DNA of 64,000 nucleotides from Rhodothermus sp. (GTDB taxonomy: Bacteria > Bacteroidota > Rhodothermia > Rhodothermales > Rhodothermaceae): the NCBI GenBank assembly GCA_030950375.1, contig JAUZRN010000021.1:1-64000 (forward strand). The letters are read 5' to 3'. This document shows, piece by piece, positions 8,015 to 16,255 of the stretch. Position 1 is the first letter of the stretch. Each line of letters opens with the position of its first letter. The position numbers and the translations under genes were made by a program. The notes under the pieces are model-generated. The model saw nothing but the letters and a program-made list of their open reading frames with translations, was not told the origin of the DNA and made no database searches.

Positions 8015-9250
8015 ATGAACGCGCTGCATCGTCTTTCCTGGAAGCATCCCCTGGGGGCGTTGCTGGTAACCGGGCTGGTGCTGGTGCTGGCCGGTCCTGG
8101 CGGTTGCTCCGGTGACCCCAATATCGAAGGGGCCAAGTTGGACCTGCGTAATAAGGATTATGCGCGGGCCCTGGAAAACGTCGAAAAAGCCCTCCAACGC
8201 GATCCGCAGAATGCGGAAGCCTACGAATTAAAGGGACGCATTCTCCTGGATCTCCTGAGTAATCAGCAGGACCTTGATCCCGAAGCCCGGCAGGATACCG
8301 TGCGGGCAATGGTAGCAGCCTTCCAGAAGGCCGTAGAGCTGGATCCCAAGCTGCAGGAAAGTGTCCTCAACCAGTTACGCTTTGCTTACATCCGAGAGTT
8401 TCAGAATGGTGTGAACGCGTTCAATCGGGGCCGTGAAGATTCGACTTACTATCTGCACGCGGCGATCTATTTTGGAAATGCCACGATCATCCAACCCGAT
8501 TCGGCGGGGGCCTATGTGAATCAGGCATTCTCCTTGATGAATGCTCGTAGGCATGCCGAAGCGATTGCGCCGCTGGAAGCAGCCATTGCCCGAGGCGAAA
8601 CTTCCAAGGATACCTATCTGATTCTGGCCGATCTGTATCGGCTCCAGCAGCAGCCTGAAAAAGCACTGGAAGTGCTGGAGCAGGCGCGTGAGCGCTACCC
8701 GGACGATCCAGACGTGCAGTCGCAGCTACTCAATGCCTACGTGCAGGCCGGCAAAGTAACAGAAGCGATGGACATCTACAAAGAAGCGGTGGAAAAGGAG
8801 CCGGATAACAAGCTCTACCGTTACAACTATGGTTCGCTGCTACTGGAAGCCGGACGGTATGATGAAGCCATCGAGCATCTGACCAAAGCGACCGAGTTAG
8901 ATCCAGAATACGCCAACGCCTTCTACAACCTGGGAGCGGCTTATATTAACAAGGCTGTTGATGTAAACGATAGGGCCATCGCGTTGGACGATAGCCTGCG
9001 CGCACACCGCAGCGAGCTTTCCCAGGAGCAGATTCAGCAACTGGAAGAACAGGTCAGTCAGTTGATCGAAGAACGGCGGCAGCTTTTTGCCCAGGCCATT
9101 CCACCACTGGAGCGTGCTCGTGAGTTGCTGGAGGCCCGCGGTGAAAACATTCAACCGATCTGTCGGGCGCTTTTCCAGGCCTATGTGCAGACCGACCAGA
9201 CCGAAAAAGCCCGGGAAGTTGAAGCCTGTGCCGCATTAAACAACAACTGA
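8015..9250 (+). CDS. TPR-repeat lipoprotein
   Basis: The 411-residue protein has a lipoprotein signal: a basic start, a hydrophobic stretch and a lipobox LAGPGGC with Cys31. Its body is made of tetratricopeptide repeats, for example DYARALENVEKALQRDPQNA near 45, RYDEAIEHLTKATELDPEYA near 280 and another pair in between. A coiled segment rich in Gln/Glu lies near residue 335-355. It is probably periplasmic and lipid-anchored, acting as a protein-protein scaffold. The partner is unknown. The open frame continues far upstream, but that part is antisense to hsp20, so the ATG next to the signal peptide is used. Confidence 0.9.
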   Translation: MNALHRLSWKHPLGALLVTGLVLVLAGPGGCSGDPNIEGAKLDLRNKDYARALENVEKALQRDPQNAEAYELKGRILLDLLSNQQDLDPEARQDTVRAMVAAFQKAVELDPKLQESVLNQLRFAYIREFQNGVNAFNRGREDSTYYLHAAIYFGNATIIQPDSAGAYVNQAFSLMNARRHAEAIAPLEAAIARGETSKDTYLILADLYRLQQQPEKALEVLEQARERYPDDPDVQSQLLNAYVQAGKVTEAMDIYKEAVEKEPDNKLYRYNYGSLLLEAGRYDEAIEHLTKATELDPEYANAFYNLGAAYINKAVDVNDRAIALDDSLRAHRSELSQEQIQQLEEQVSQLIEERRQLFAQAIPPLERARELLEARGENIQPICRALFQAYVQTDQTEKAREVEACAALNNN

Positions 9251-9272
9251 CCTGAGGTCGCTGCAGTCTATA

Positions 9273-9307
9273 GAAAAAGCCCGAACCTTCAGGGTTCGGG
9301 CTTTTTG
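9273..9307. terminator. Bidirectional terminator
   Basis: The stem AAAAAGCCCGAACC / GGGTTCGGGCTTTTT with loop TTCA has T runs on both strands. It lies between the stops of the converging TPR lipoprotein and E1 dehydrogenase genes and can serve both. Confidence 0.92.
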
Positions 9308-9325
9308 CTTTAGTCGCGCTGTATT

Positions 9326-11458
9326 TCAGTAGGCCAGGAGGGTACGAACAGCCCGCAGAATGTCTTCGTCTTGCGGGAGGACCGCGTTCTCCAGCGGTTC
9401 GGCGAACGGAATAGGGGTGAAGGCGCCGGCTACGCGCTGCACGGGCGCATCCAGATGCTCAAAGGCTTTGGCGGCAATCTGTGCTGCAATTTCAGCACCG
9501 AATCCGGCAAACTCATGGTCTTCGTAGACCACCAGCACACGGTTGGTTTTTTGCACCGAAGCCAGAATCGTATCGATGTCCAGGGGAATGATGGTACGGA
9601 TGTCGATGATCTCGACCGAGATGCCTTCTTCTCGAGCCAACCGGCGGGCTACGCTGACCGACTTGTGTACCATCATGCCATAGGTGACAATGGTCAGATC
9701 GGTGCCTTCCTGCACGATGCGGGCCTTCCCGAAGGGCAACAGGTAGTCAGCATCGGGCTCTGGCGTACGTGCGGCTGCCGCTCGATAGAGCGCTTTATGT
9801 TCCAGAAAGAGAACAGGATCACGCATGCGAATCGCTGTCTTCAGCAAGCCTTTAGCATCGGCTGCATTCGAAGGCATGGCAATCTTGTAGCCCGGCATGT
9901 GGCCAAAAATGCCTTCGATATTTTGTGAATGGCACAGACCGCCGTGGATGTAGCCGCCGCAGGGGACGCGAATGACAAGAGGGCATTCCCAGGCATTGTT
10001 TGAGCGATAGCGGAAGGGGGCTACCTGGTTGCGTAGCTGTTGCATGGCCGGCCAGATGTAGTCGGCAAATTGAATCTCGACAACCGGCTTGAAGCCATAG
10101 GCGGCCAGCCCTACTGCCGTTCCGATGATAGAGGCTTCGGCCAGCGGCGAGTTGAAGCAGCGATCGCAGCCGAAGCGTTCCGAAAGGCCACGTGTAGCGG
10201 TAAACACACCGCCTTTGGGATCGGCCACATCTTCCCCATAGACAATGACGCGCTCGTCGCGCTCCATCTCTTCGTGCAGGGCGTGGTTGATAGCATCTAC
10301 CATCACCACGGGCGGCCCGGAGGGCTGGCTTTTTTCATAGGCCAGATCGAGCGGCTCTTCGCAGTACACGTAACGTGTCGCCGTGCTGGGAGCCGGATCT
10401 GGTTGTTGTTCGGCCCAGCGCGCAGCTTCGTCGACCTGACGGCGCACTTCCTGCCGAATTGCTTCAATCTGATCGGCATGGAGCAGGCCGGCCTGCTGCA
10501 GGGTCTGCTCCATACGCAGAATAGGATCGAGCTGACGTTCTTTTTCCAGCTCCTCGGGCAGGCGGTACTTCGCGTGGTTGTCAGAGGAGGAGTGCGGAAG
10601 CAGGCGAACGACATCGGCTACCAGTAGGACCGGCCCTTTACCAGCCCGGATATGCTCAAGGGCGGCCTGAGCGGCGGCATACGCTTTGAAGAAGTCCGTA
10701 CCGTCCACATGGATGCGGACCAGCCCCTCGTAGCCAGCTCCGAGCTTGTAGGGGTTACCACCGGCGGTCTGTTGTTCAATCGGGACGGAGATGGCGTAGT
10801 GGTTGTTCTGAATGAAATACAATACCGGTGCTTTGATACGGGCTGCCCAGTTGAGGGATTCGTGGAAGGCGCCCTGAGACGTAGCGCCTTCGCCGGCCGA
10901 GCAATAGACGTAAGCAGTTTCGCCCCGGCGCTGAATCCCCATCGCGGTGCCAAGGGCCGGCAGGAACTGGGCGCCTACCGAGGAGGAAGGGGTTACAATG
11001 TGTTTGGCCCGGTCACTATAGTGCGACGGCATCTGGCGTCCTCCCGAGTTGGGGTCGTCAGCCTTGGCCAGATGGGCCAGCAGTACCTCTTCGGGGCGCC
11101 CCCCCAGCATGAGATACATGCACAGGTCGCGATAGTACATCCAGAACCAGTCGAAGCCCGGCTTCGATAGAAGGCCGATCGCTGCCTGTGCGGCTTCGTG
11201 GCCGGCGCCGCCAATATGGAAAAAGCCTTTCCCCTGCTTGAGCAGAGTCAGCATTTTTTCATCCAGTCGCCGTGCCAGGAGCATCGTGCGATAGATGCGC
11301 AACAGCGTATCTGGGTCGAAGTCAGCCGGGCTTACCGGACGAATATTGAGGGCGCCGTCGTAGGCCAGTACGGGCAGTGCCGTTACTTGCTGGCCGTTGC
11401 TTTCTGCTACTGGAAGCGCTTCTTTTACCGTAGCGGTTGCTTTCTTTTTCCGTGGCAT
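9326..11458 (-). CDS. 2-oxoacid dehydrogenase E1, fused alpha-beta (branched-chain type)
   Basis: The 710-residue protein joins both E1 subunits of a thiamine-diphosphate 2-oxoacid dehydrogenase. The alpha part (about 40-355) has the TPP region GEGATSQGAFHESLNWAA ... QNNHYAIS and the phosphorylation-loop-like LLPHSSSDNHAKYR. The beta part (about 385-710) has VIVYGEDVADPKGGVF and EASIIGTAVGLAAYGFKPVV. Similar fusions in Bacteroidota are usually annotated 2-oxoisovalerate dehydrogenase, but pyruvate cannot be excluded. A lysine-rich N-terminus precedes the alpha domain. No E2 or E3 gene lies in the window, so the complex is assembled from dispersed genes. Confidence 0.93.
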   Translation of the reverse strand: MPRKKKATATVKEALPVAESNGQQVTALPVLAYDGALNIRPVSPADFDPDTLLRIYRTMLLARRLDEKMLTLLKQGKGFFHIGGAGHEAAQAAIGLLSKPGFDWFWMYYRDLCMYLMLGGRPEEVLLAHLAKADDPNSGGRQMPSHYSDRAKHIVTPSSSVGAQFLPALGTAMGIQRRGETAYVYCSAGEGATSQGAFHESLNWAARIKAPVLYFIQNNHYAISVPIEQQTAGGNPYKLGAGYEGLVRIHVDGTDFFKAYAAAQAALEHIRAGKGPVLLVADVVRLLPHSSSDNHAKYRLPEELEKERQLDPILRMEQTLQQAGLLHADQIEAIRQEVRRQVDEAARWAEQQPDPAPSTATRYVYCEEPLDLAYEKSQPSGPPVVMVDAINHALHEEMERDERVIVYGEDVADPKGGVFTATRGLSERFGCDRCFNSPLAEASIIGTAVGLAAYGFKPVVEIQFADYIWPAMQQLRNQVAPFRYRSNNAWECPLVIRVPCGGYIHGGLCHSQNIEGIFGHMPGYKIAMPSNAADAKGLLKTAIRMRDPVLFLEHKALYRAAAARTPEPDADYLLPFGKARIVQEGTDLTIVTYGMMVHKSVSVARRLAREEGISVEIIDIRTIIPLDIDTILASVQKTNRVLVVYEDHEFAGFGAEIAAQIAAKAFEHLDAPVQRVAGAFTPIPFAEPLENAVLPQDEDILRAVRTLLAY

Positions 11459-11609
11459 AGGTCTCGAGGGTTAGTGCACCACCATACGACTGCCTGGAGC
11501 AGCCAACCAGAAAGACAAACGTGTAGCACGGAGGGCACGTTCCAAAGATGAACCGATCTATCCCACCACGCTTTCTAATTTACAAACCGAACGGTGCTGT
11601 CGCCAGCGA

Positions 11610-13103
11610 TCAGGCCTGGACGGCTTCGTTCGCTTCGGCATACGGCAGTTCGAACCAGAACCGACTGCCACGGCCGACGGTACTCTCGACGTGGATGGCC
11701 TCCCCGTGGGCCTGCAAGATTTGCTTGACGATGCTCAGGCCCAGGCCCGTTCCTCCACTTCGGCGAGATCGATCCGGATTGACCCGGTAAAATCGTTCAA
11801 AGATGCGCTCCAGGTGCTCCTCAGGGATTCCACGGCCTGTGTCGACTACTTCTACATGTACTTTGTCCCGACGGCGACGAATGCGGCATCGAACGTACCC
11901 CTCGTCAGTATACGAAATGGCATTGTCAATCAGATTGGTCAATACCTGGCGGATACGCTCACGATCAGCCCGTACGTAGATCGGATCATTTTCTGCCTGA
12001 AGGACCAGGCCCTTCTCTTCAGCCTTGGGGTACAGCATATCAACCACTTCTTCGACCAGCTCTTGGAGATTGAAAACAGAGGGGTGGATCAGATCGGCAC
12101 GATATTCCAGACGGGCAATCTCGATCAGGTCGTTAAACAGATTGTTGAGGCGTTGCAGGTTCTGTAACCCTTTTTCGACGTAGCGTTTGCGGGTTTCCAG
12201 ATCCAGGGTAGGCGAGGCCAGGGCCTCCAGGTAGCCCCCGATGGAAAAGATCGGGTTGCGTACTTCATGCGAAACGTTCCCAATAAATTCCGTCTGCAGG
12301 CGTGTCAGGCGTTGCAGTTCCGCGATTTTTTCGCGGAAGCTGTCGGACATCTTGTTGAGGTGGTGGGCCAGATCCTGAAATTCAGCGGCCCGTGTGTGCA
12401 CTTCGATTTTTTCGTCGAAATGACCTTCAATGATGTTGCGGGCGCTGTTACGAATGGCACGCAGGGGGGCAGTAACTTTTTCCGTGGCGATCCAGCTCCC
12501 CAGGAGGGCCAGGATCAGGGCTGCCAGCATACCCACCACCAGCGTAAACTCCATCTGACGGGCCAGACGGTACCAGAGGGGGATCGGCTGGCCTACGCGC
12601 ACAATCCAGCCCGAGTCGGGATCGAACATCACAACGTAGAATACCTGCCCTTCGGTCGTGAAGCGTTCAAAGAAGCGAACTGGCGTGGTGTCGGTGACCA
12701 GTGTATCCAGGCGGAGCGACGTGGCGACCGATGCCGGGATTTCCGCCTCGCTGTCCCAGACTACCGAGTCGCCCCGTGCCAGGGTCAGGTGCATTCCGGT
12801 GACGCGACTGAGCAGGGCCAGCGTAGCAGGTAGCTCGGGAAGAGGTGTCTCGGGGATTACCTGATAGAGCAGCCGCTCTGCCTGCGTGCGCAGCGTCTGT
12901 TCCATGGTGTTATGGAGCCGGCCGTGGAGCACCAGGCCGGTGTATAGCCCGACGCCTACCACGGCCAGCCCCACGAACAACGCGAACGTCAGGAACATCC
13001 ACGTGCGGACCGAGGCCCGCGGTGGAAAAATCCAGCGCCAGACCCCGTAAGCGAGACGACCTAACCCACGTGGTCGACGATGCTTACTCCTGGGCCGGTT
13101 CAT
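11610..13103 (-). CDS. Sensor histidine kinase
   Basis: The 497-residue kinase has a basic N-terminus, a first membrane helix (about 35-57), a periplasmic region of about 120 residues, a second helix near 178-198 and a HAMP domain. The dimerisation domain has His279 in NVSHEVRNPIFSIGGYLEAL, and a HATPase domain follows with N box, GRGIPEEHLERIFERFYR and GGTGLGLSIVKQI. It phosphorylates the partner regulator encoded just upstream: its ATG lies inside the last 20 bases of the regulator gene, so the two are translationally coupled. A TTG four codons earlier is a less likely start. The signal sensed is unknown. Confidence 0.93.
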   Translation of the reverse strand: MNRPRSKHRRPRGLGRLAYGVWRWIFPPRASVRTWMFLTFALFVGLAVVGVGLYTGLVLHGRLHNTMEQTLRTQAERLLYQVIPETPLPELPATLALLSRVTGMHLTLARGDSVVWDSEAEIPASVATSLRLDTLVTDTTPVRFFERFTTEGQVFYVVMFDPDSGWIVRVGQPIPLWYRLARQMEFTLVVGMLAALILALLGSWIATEKVTAPLRAIRNSARNIIEGHFDEKIEVHTRAAEFQDLAHHLNKMSDSFREKIAELQRLTRLQTEFIGNVSHEVRNPIFSIGGYLEALASPTLDLETRKRYVEKGLQNLQRLNNLFNDLIEIARLEYRADLIHPSVFNLQELVEEVVDMLYPKAEEKGLVLQAENDPIYVRADRERIRQVLTNLIDNAISYTDEGYVRCRIRRRRDKVHVEVVDTGRGIPEEHLERIFERFYRVNPDRSRRSGGTGLGLSIVKQILQAHGEAIHVESTVGRGSRFWFELPYAEANEAVQA

Positions 13104-13797
13104 CCTCTTCAACAAAACGATAGCCTACGCCACGTACCGTCTGGATGTGCTTGGCAAAGTCTCCCAGCTTTTCGCGCAAATTTTTGATGTGGGCGTCGAC
13201 CGTGCGCTCGGTAACCATCATCGCATCCTTCCAGATGCGTTCGAGCAGCTCTTGCCGCGTGAACGCCTTCCGAGGGTGCCGGACCAGGTAGCGCAGCAGC
13301 TCGAATTCGGTCAGGGTCAGGCCCAGGTCGCGGCCGCGCAGCGAAGCCCGGTATTCATCCTCGTAAATGGTCAGGTCTTTAACCTTGAGCGTGCGGCTTT
13401 CTTCGACGCCCGCGCGACGTAATACGGCCTTGATACGAGCCAGTAACACCTGGGGCGAGACTGGCTTGGTCAGGTAGTCGTCGCCCCCCATCATGAGGCC
13501 CTTTACCTGGTCTTCTTCCTCGCTTTTTGCCGTGAGGAAGATGATCGGAATGTGCTCTGTTTCTACGCGGGAGCGCAGCCGTTTGCAGACCTCATAGCCA
13601 TCCAGACCCGGGAGCATGATGTCAAGTACGATCAGATCAATCTCCGGGGTGGCTTTCTGCAACGCCTCCTCGCCGTCGTAGGCCTTGTGTACCTGATAAC
13701 CCTCCTGACTCAGGAAGTGGCCGATGACTTCGACCACATCTTCTTCATCATCCACAACCAGGATGTTGATCTCCGAAGGTTCGGCTGTTCTTGGCAT
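13084..13797 (-). CDS. Response regulator, OmpR/PhoB family
   Basis: The 237-residue regulator has a receiver domain (residues 10-125) with the acidic pair Asp16/Asp17, phospho-acceptor Asp59 in IVLDIMLPGLDG and the conserved Lys in YLTKPVSP. The winged-helix output domain (about 140-232) has LTLTEFELLRYLVRHP and the recognition helix region VTERTVDAHIKNLREKLG, ending with VRGVGYRF. It is co-transcribed with the kinase that follows. The architecture is PhoB-like, but nothing nearby (a porin is at 15.1-16.1 kb) proves a phosphate role. A TATATTTA box lies in the 78 bases upstream. Confidence 0.95.
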   Translation of the reverse strand: MPRTAEPSEINILVVDDEEDVVEVIGHFLSQEGYQVHKAYDGEEALQKATPEIDLIVLDIMLPGLDGYEVCKRLRSRVETEHIPIIFLTAKSEEEDQVKGLMMGGDDYLTKPVSPQVLLARIKAVLRRAGVEESRTLKVKDLTIYEDEYRASLRGRDLGLTLTEFELLRYLVRHPRKAFTRQELLERIWKDAMMVTERTVDAHIKNLREKLGDFAKHIQTVRGVGYRFVEEDEPAQE

Positions 13798-13875
13798 GGT
13801 CTTCTCGTAACCTGTTGGTGGACAAGTGATAAAAAACCGGTCGCTTCAACGCCAGAGGATAAATATAAGTTTTCT

Positions 13876-15024
13876 TCAGCGATGCTCCACAGTGGGTTGG
13901 GTAGGATGGGGTTGTTGCTGATAGTGGCGAGGCACGCGTCGTGCAGCGCTGCAGCTCAGCTCGTAGGGAACGCTTTCGGCCCAGGTAGCCATTTCCTCAA
14001 TGAGGGGACCACCTTCCCCAAAGAAGATGACCGGTTCGCCTTCCTGTACGTCGGGAGCAGACGCTGGATCACCCAGGTCTACCATCGTCAGGTCCATACA
14101 GATGGCGCCCACGATGGGGAAACGCTGGCCACGTAGTCCCACCTGCCCCCGGTTGGAGAGGCGGCGCGGAATGCCGTCGCCGTAGCCGGCGCCGACTACG
14201 GCAATACGACGCCAGTTAGGGGCAACCCAGGTCCGACCGTAGGAGATGGACGTGCCAGGCGAGACGGTGCGCACCTGAACGACCCGCGCCACAAAGCGCA
14301 TGGCCGGCCGAAGCCCAACCTGGTGCGACAGTCCTGGACGAGGCAGATAGCCGTAGAGTGCGGCTCCAATACGGGCCAGCTGCCGGGAATCAGTCCAGTA
14401 GGAAGCCGGCAGAGCAAACAGGGCACTGCTGTTGGCCACATGCTGCACTTCGAAGGTAGCCCCAAATTGCTGCCAGAGTTGCTCAAAGCGCTCCAGCTGT
14501 TCCAGCATGAAGGGATCGTCGGGATGTTCGGCGGTAGCCAGGTGGGTGTACAGTCCGACGAGTGTGATGCCCGGAGTCCGTTCCAGCTTGCGGATGACGG
14601 CGGCTACTTCGTCTGGCCATAGGCCCAGCCGCCCCATGCCGGTATCCACCTTGACGTGCACGCGCAGGGGGCCATAACGCCGCGCTGTTACGCAGACAGC
14701 TTCGGCCAGCATAGACGAGGAGACGGTTACCTCAATCCGATGATGGGCACAGGAAGGCAATTCTTCGGGCAGGGGAGCTCCCAGCAACAGCAATGTGTCC
14801 TCAATGCCATGTCTGCGCAGCATCAGGGCTTCACGTAGCCGAGCGACCGCAAAATGGCGTACGCCTTCGTCTCGTAGCGTACGCACAACCGGCACCAGGC
14901 CGTGCCCGTAGGCATCGGCTTTGACGACAGCGACCAGTGTGGCTGGTCCCAGATATTGCTGGACCCGTTGCAGGTTATGCCGGAGATGCCCTAAGTGTAT
15001 TTCAACAAAGGCAGAATGCAGCAC
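13876..15024 (-). CDS. alr: Alanine racemase
   Basis: The 382-residue PLP enzyme converts L- to D-alanine for peptidoglycan. The PLP lysine is Lys35 in VAVVKADAYGHG. The second catalytic base region SISYGRTW and the C-terminal barrel sequence GAICMDLTMVDLGD are present. The start is GTG at 15024, giving MLHSAFVEIHLGHLRHN, where V-E-I-x-L-x-x-L is the family's first motif. The C-terminus has a short Gln/Pro-rich extension. The D-Ala-D-Ala ligase gene is only 5 kb away but in a different transcription unit. Confidence 0.95.
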   Translation of the reverse strand: MLHSAFVEIHLGHLRHNLQRVQQYLGPATLVAVVKADAYGHGLVPVVRTLRDEGVRHFAVARLREALMLRRHGIEDTLLLLGAPLPEELPSCAHHRIEVTVSSSMLAEAVCVTARRYGPLRVHVKVDTGMGRLGLWPDEVAAVIRKLERTPGITLVGLYTHLATAEHPDDPFMLEQLERFEQLWQQFGATFEVQHVANSSALFALPASYWTDSRQLARIGAALYGYLPRPGLSHQVGLRPAMRFVARVVQVRTVSPGTSISYGRTWVAPNWRRIAVVGAGYGDGIPRRLSNRGQVGLRGQRFPIVGAICMDLTMVDLGDPASAPDVQEGEPVIFFGEGGPLIEEMATWAESVPYELSCSAARRVPRHYQQQPHPTQPTVEHR

Positions 15025-15081
15025 GGCTGGGTGGGATTAAGCATTTGCGCCGCTGACGCTACGGCCTGCCAAAAAGATCCG

Positions 15082-16137
15082 TCAAAAAATCAGCTGCCAC
15101 TGAAAGACGAGCAGGTGCTGGGGAATGTCGCGCTCGGTGGTGTAGGCGACCGTCAGGCGTTGTTGCTCATAGCTGGCTCCTTGCAGCGCACTCGGGCTGA
15201 AGCTAAAGCCGATCGTCCAGATGGATCGGTCGGTTGCCGTACGCCCCTCATCCAGCCATTCGTATCGGGCAAAGGCTTCGGCGGCAGGATGCAGCCGCAA
15301 AGCCCCCAGGGCAGCGATACCGCTCAGGCGATCATCTGCTGTTGCAGGATTGATTCCTGCTTGCCGGAAATAGTGGACCACCAGACCGTCGATTTTTAGC
15401 CGAAACGGATAACTCCCCGGATAGGCACCCCGGTACAGGTGGAGTCCATACGACACATAGCGTCGCCCCTCCGTGTTGGGATTGCCCGCACCATTGTAGC
15501 TGACAAAGCCGCCTACCTCCAGCCCATCTACAGCTGGTGGCGTCAGTTCGCCGCCCAGGCTGATGGCCAGTCCGGTGCGTTGTCGACCGCCGGTAACGTC
15601 GGTGCTGCTCGGGCTTTCGCGATAGTTGCCACGCAGCCGATCCCAGTTGCCATCTCCGTTGTGCAGAAAGAGCAGGAAGCGTCCTCGCTTATGGCGATAG
15701 GCTACCTCCAGCCCAAAGTCACGGCCGTCTCTTCCAATGGTACGGGCCCCCCAGCGTTCGGCCATGACCGGGCGCTCGACAGCATCTACGTATCGGTGTG
15801 AAGTCAGTGCCAGCGATCGGGGCTGGATGGAAGCCAGGCGGCCGATCCGGAAAGACCAGCTTGGATGCGGGGTGTAACGCGCATAGGCATCCGGAAGACG
15901 GGCCGACGTTCCGGTTCCGTCCAGCTGAAAGTAAAGCAGCCAGTGCTCGGAAAGCCGAACAGCTACGCGTAGCCGCGCACGCCGAACGCCAAAGCCCAGC
16001 CGCATTCGGTTTTCGTACCGACCATAGCTGAAGCGCGTTTGCAGCGTACCGCCCAGGGTAACCGTTGGCGAGGCAGTCAACTGGGCCTGTGCCGGGCAGG
16101 CCACAAGACCAAGGAGAAGCAGCAGTCGAAAACGCAC
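15082..16137 (-). CDS. Outer-membrane porin, OprO/OprP-like
   Basis: The 351-residue protein starts with GTG, has a signal peptide ending PAQAQ, then alternating short strands and turns throughout and a terminal aromatic residue (WQLIF), all typical of an outer-membrane beta-barrel. The central text VMAERWGARTIGRDGRDFGL and GRFLLFLHNGDGNW resembles the phosphate-selective porin O/P family. A phosphate role is an inference. The nearby PhoB-like two-component pair would be consistent with it, but alr separates the two. Confidence 0.75.
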   Translation of the reverse strand: MRFRLLLLLGLVACPAQAQLTASPTVTLGGTLQTRFSYGRYENRMRLGFGVRRARLRVAVRLSEHWLLYFQLDGTGTSARLPDAYARYTPHPSWSFRIGRLASIQPRSLALTSHRYVDAVERPVMAERWGARTIGRDGRDFGLEVAYRHKRGRFLLFLHNGDGNWDRLRGNYRESPSSTDVTGGRQRTGLAISLGGELTPPAVDGLEVGGFVSYNGAGNPNTEGRRYVSYGLHLYRGAYPGSYPFRLKIDGLVVHYFRQAGINPATADDRLSGIAALGALRLHPAAEAFARYEWLDEGRTATDRSIWTIGFSFSPSALQGASYEQQRLTVAYTTERDIPQHLLVFQWQLIF

Positions 16138-16145
16138 GGCTGTGT

Positions 16146-16153
16146 TATCTTTG
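16146..16153 (+). promoter_or_regulatory. Possible -7 box in the porin/DPP intergenic region
   Basis: TATCTTTG is a perfect match to TAnnTTTG, 103 bases before the dipeptidyl peptidase start, in the short gap between the divergent porin and peptidase genes. No clear TTG lies at -33. Confidence 0.35.
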
Positions 16154-16255
16154 GATGCAGAATGCGTGAGACGGGCAAAATGTACGTGTCCGCTCCCTTC
16201 TTTTCCAGCCAGGTTCTATCTTGCAACCAAATAACGAACCTTCAGCAGGAAGACA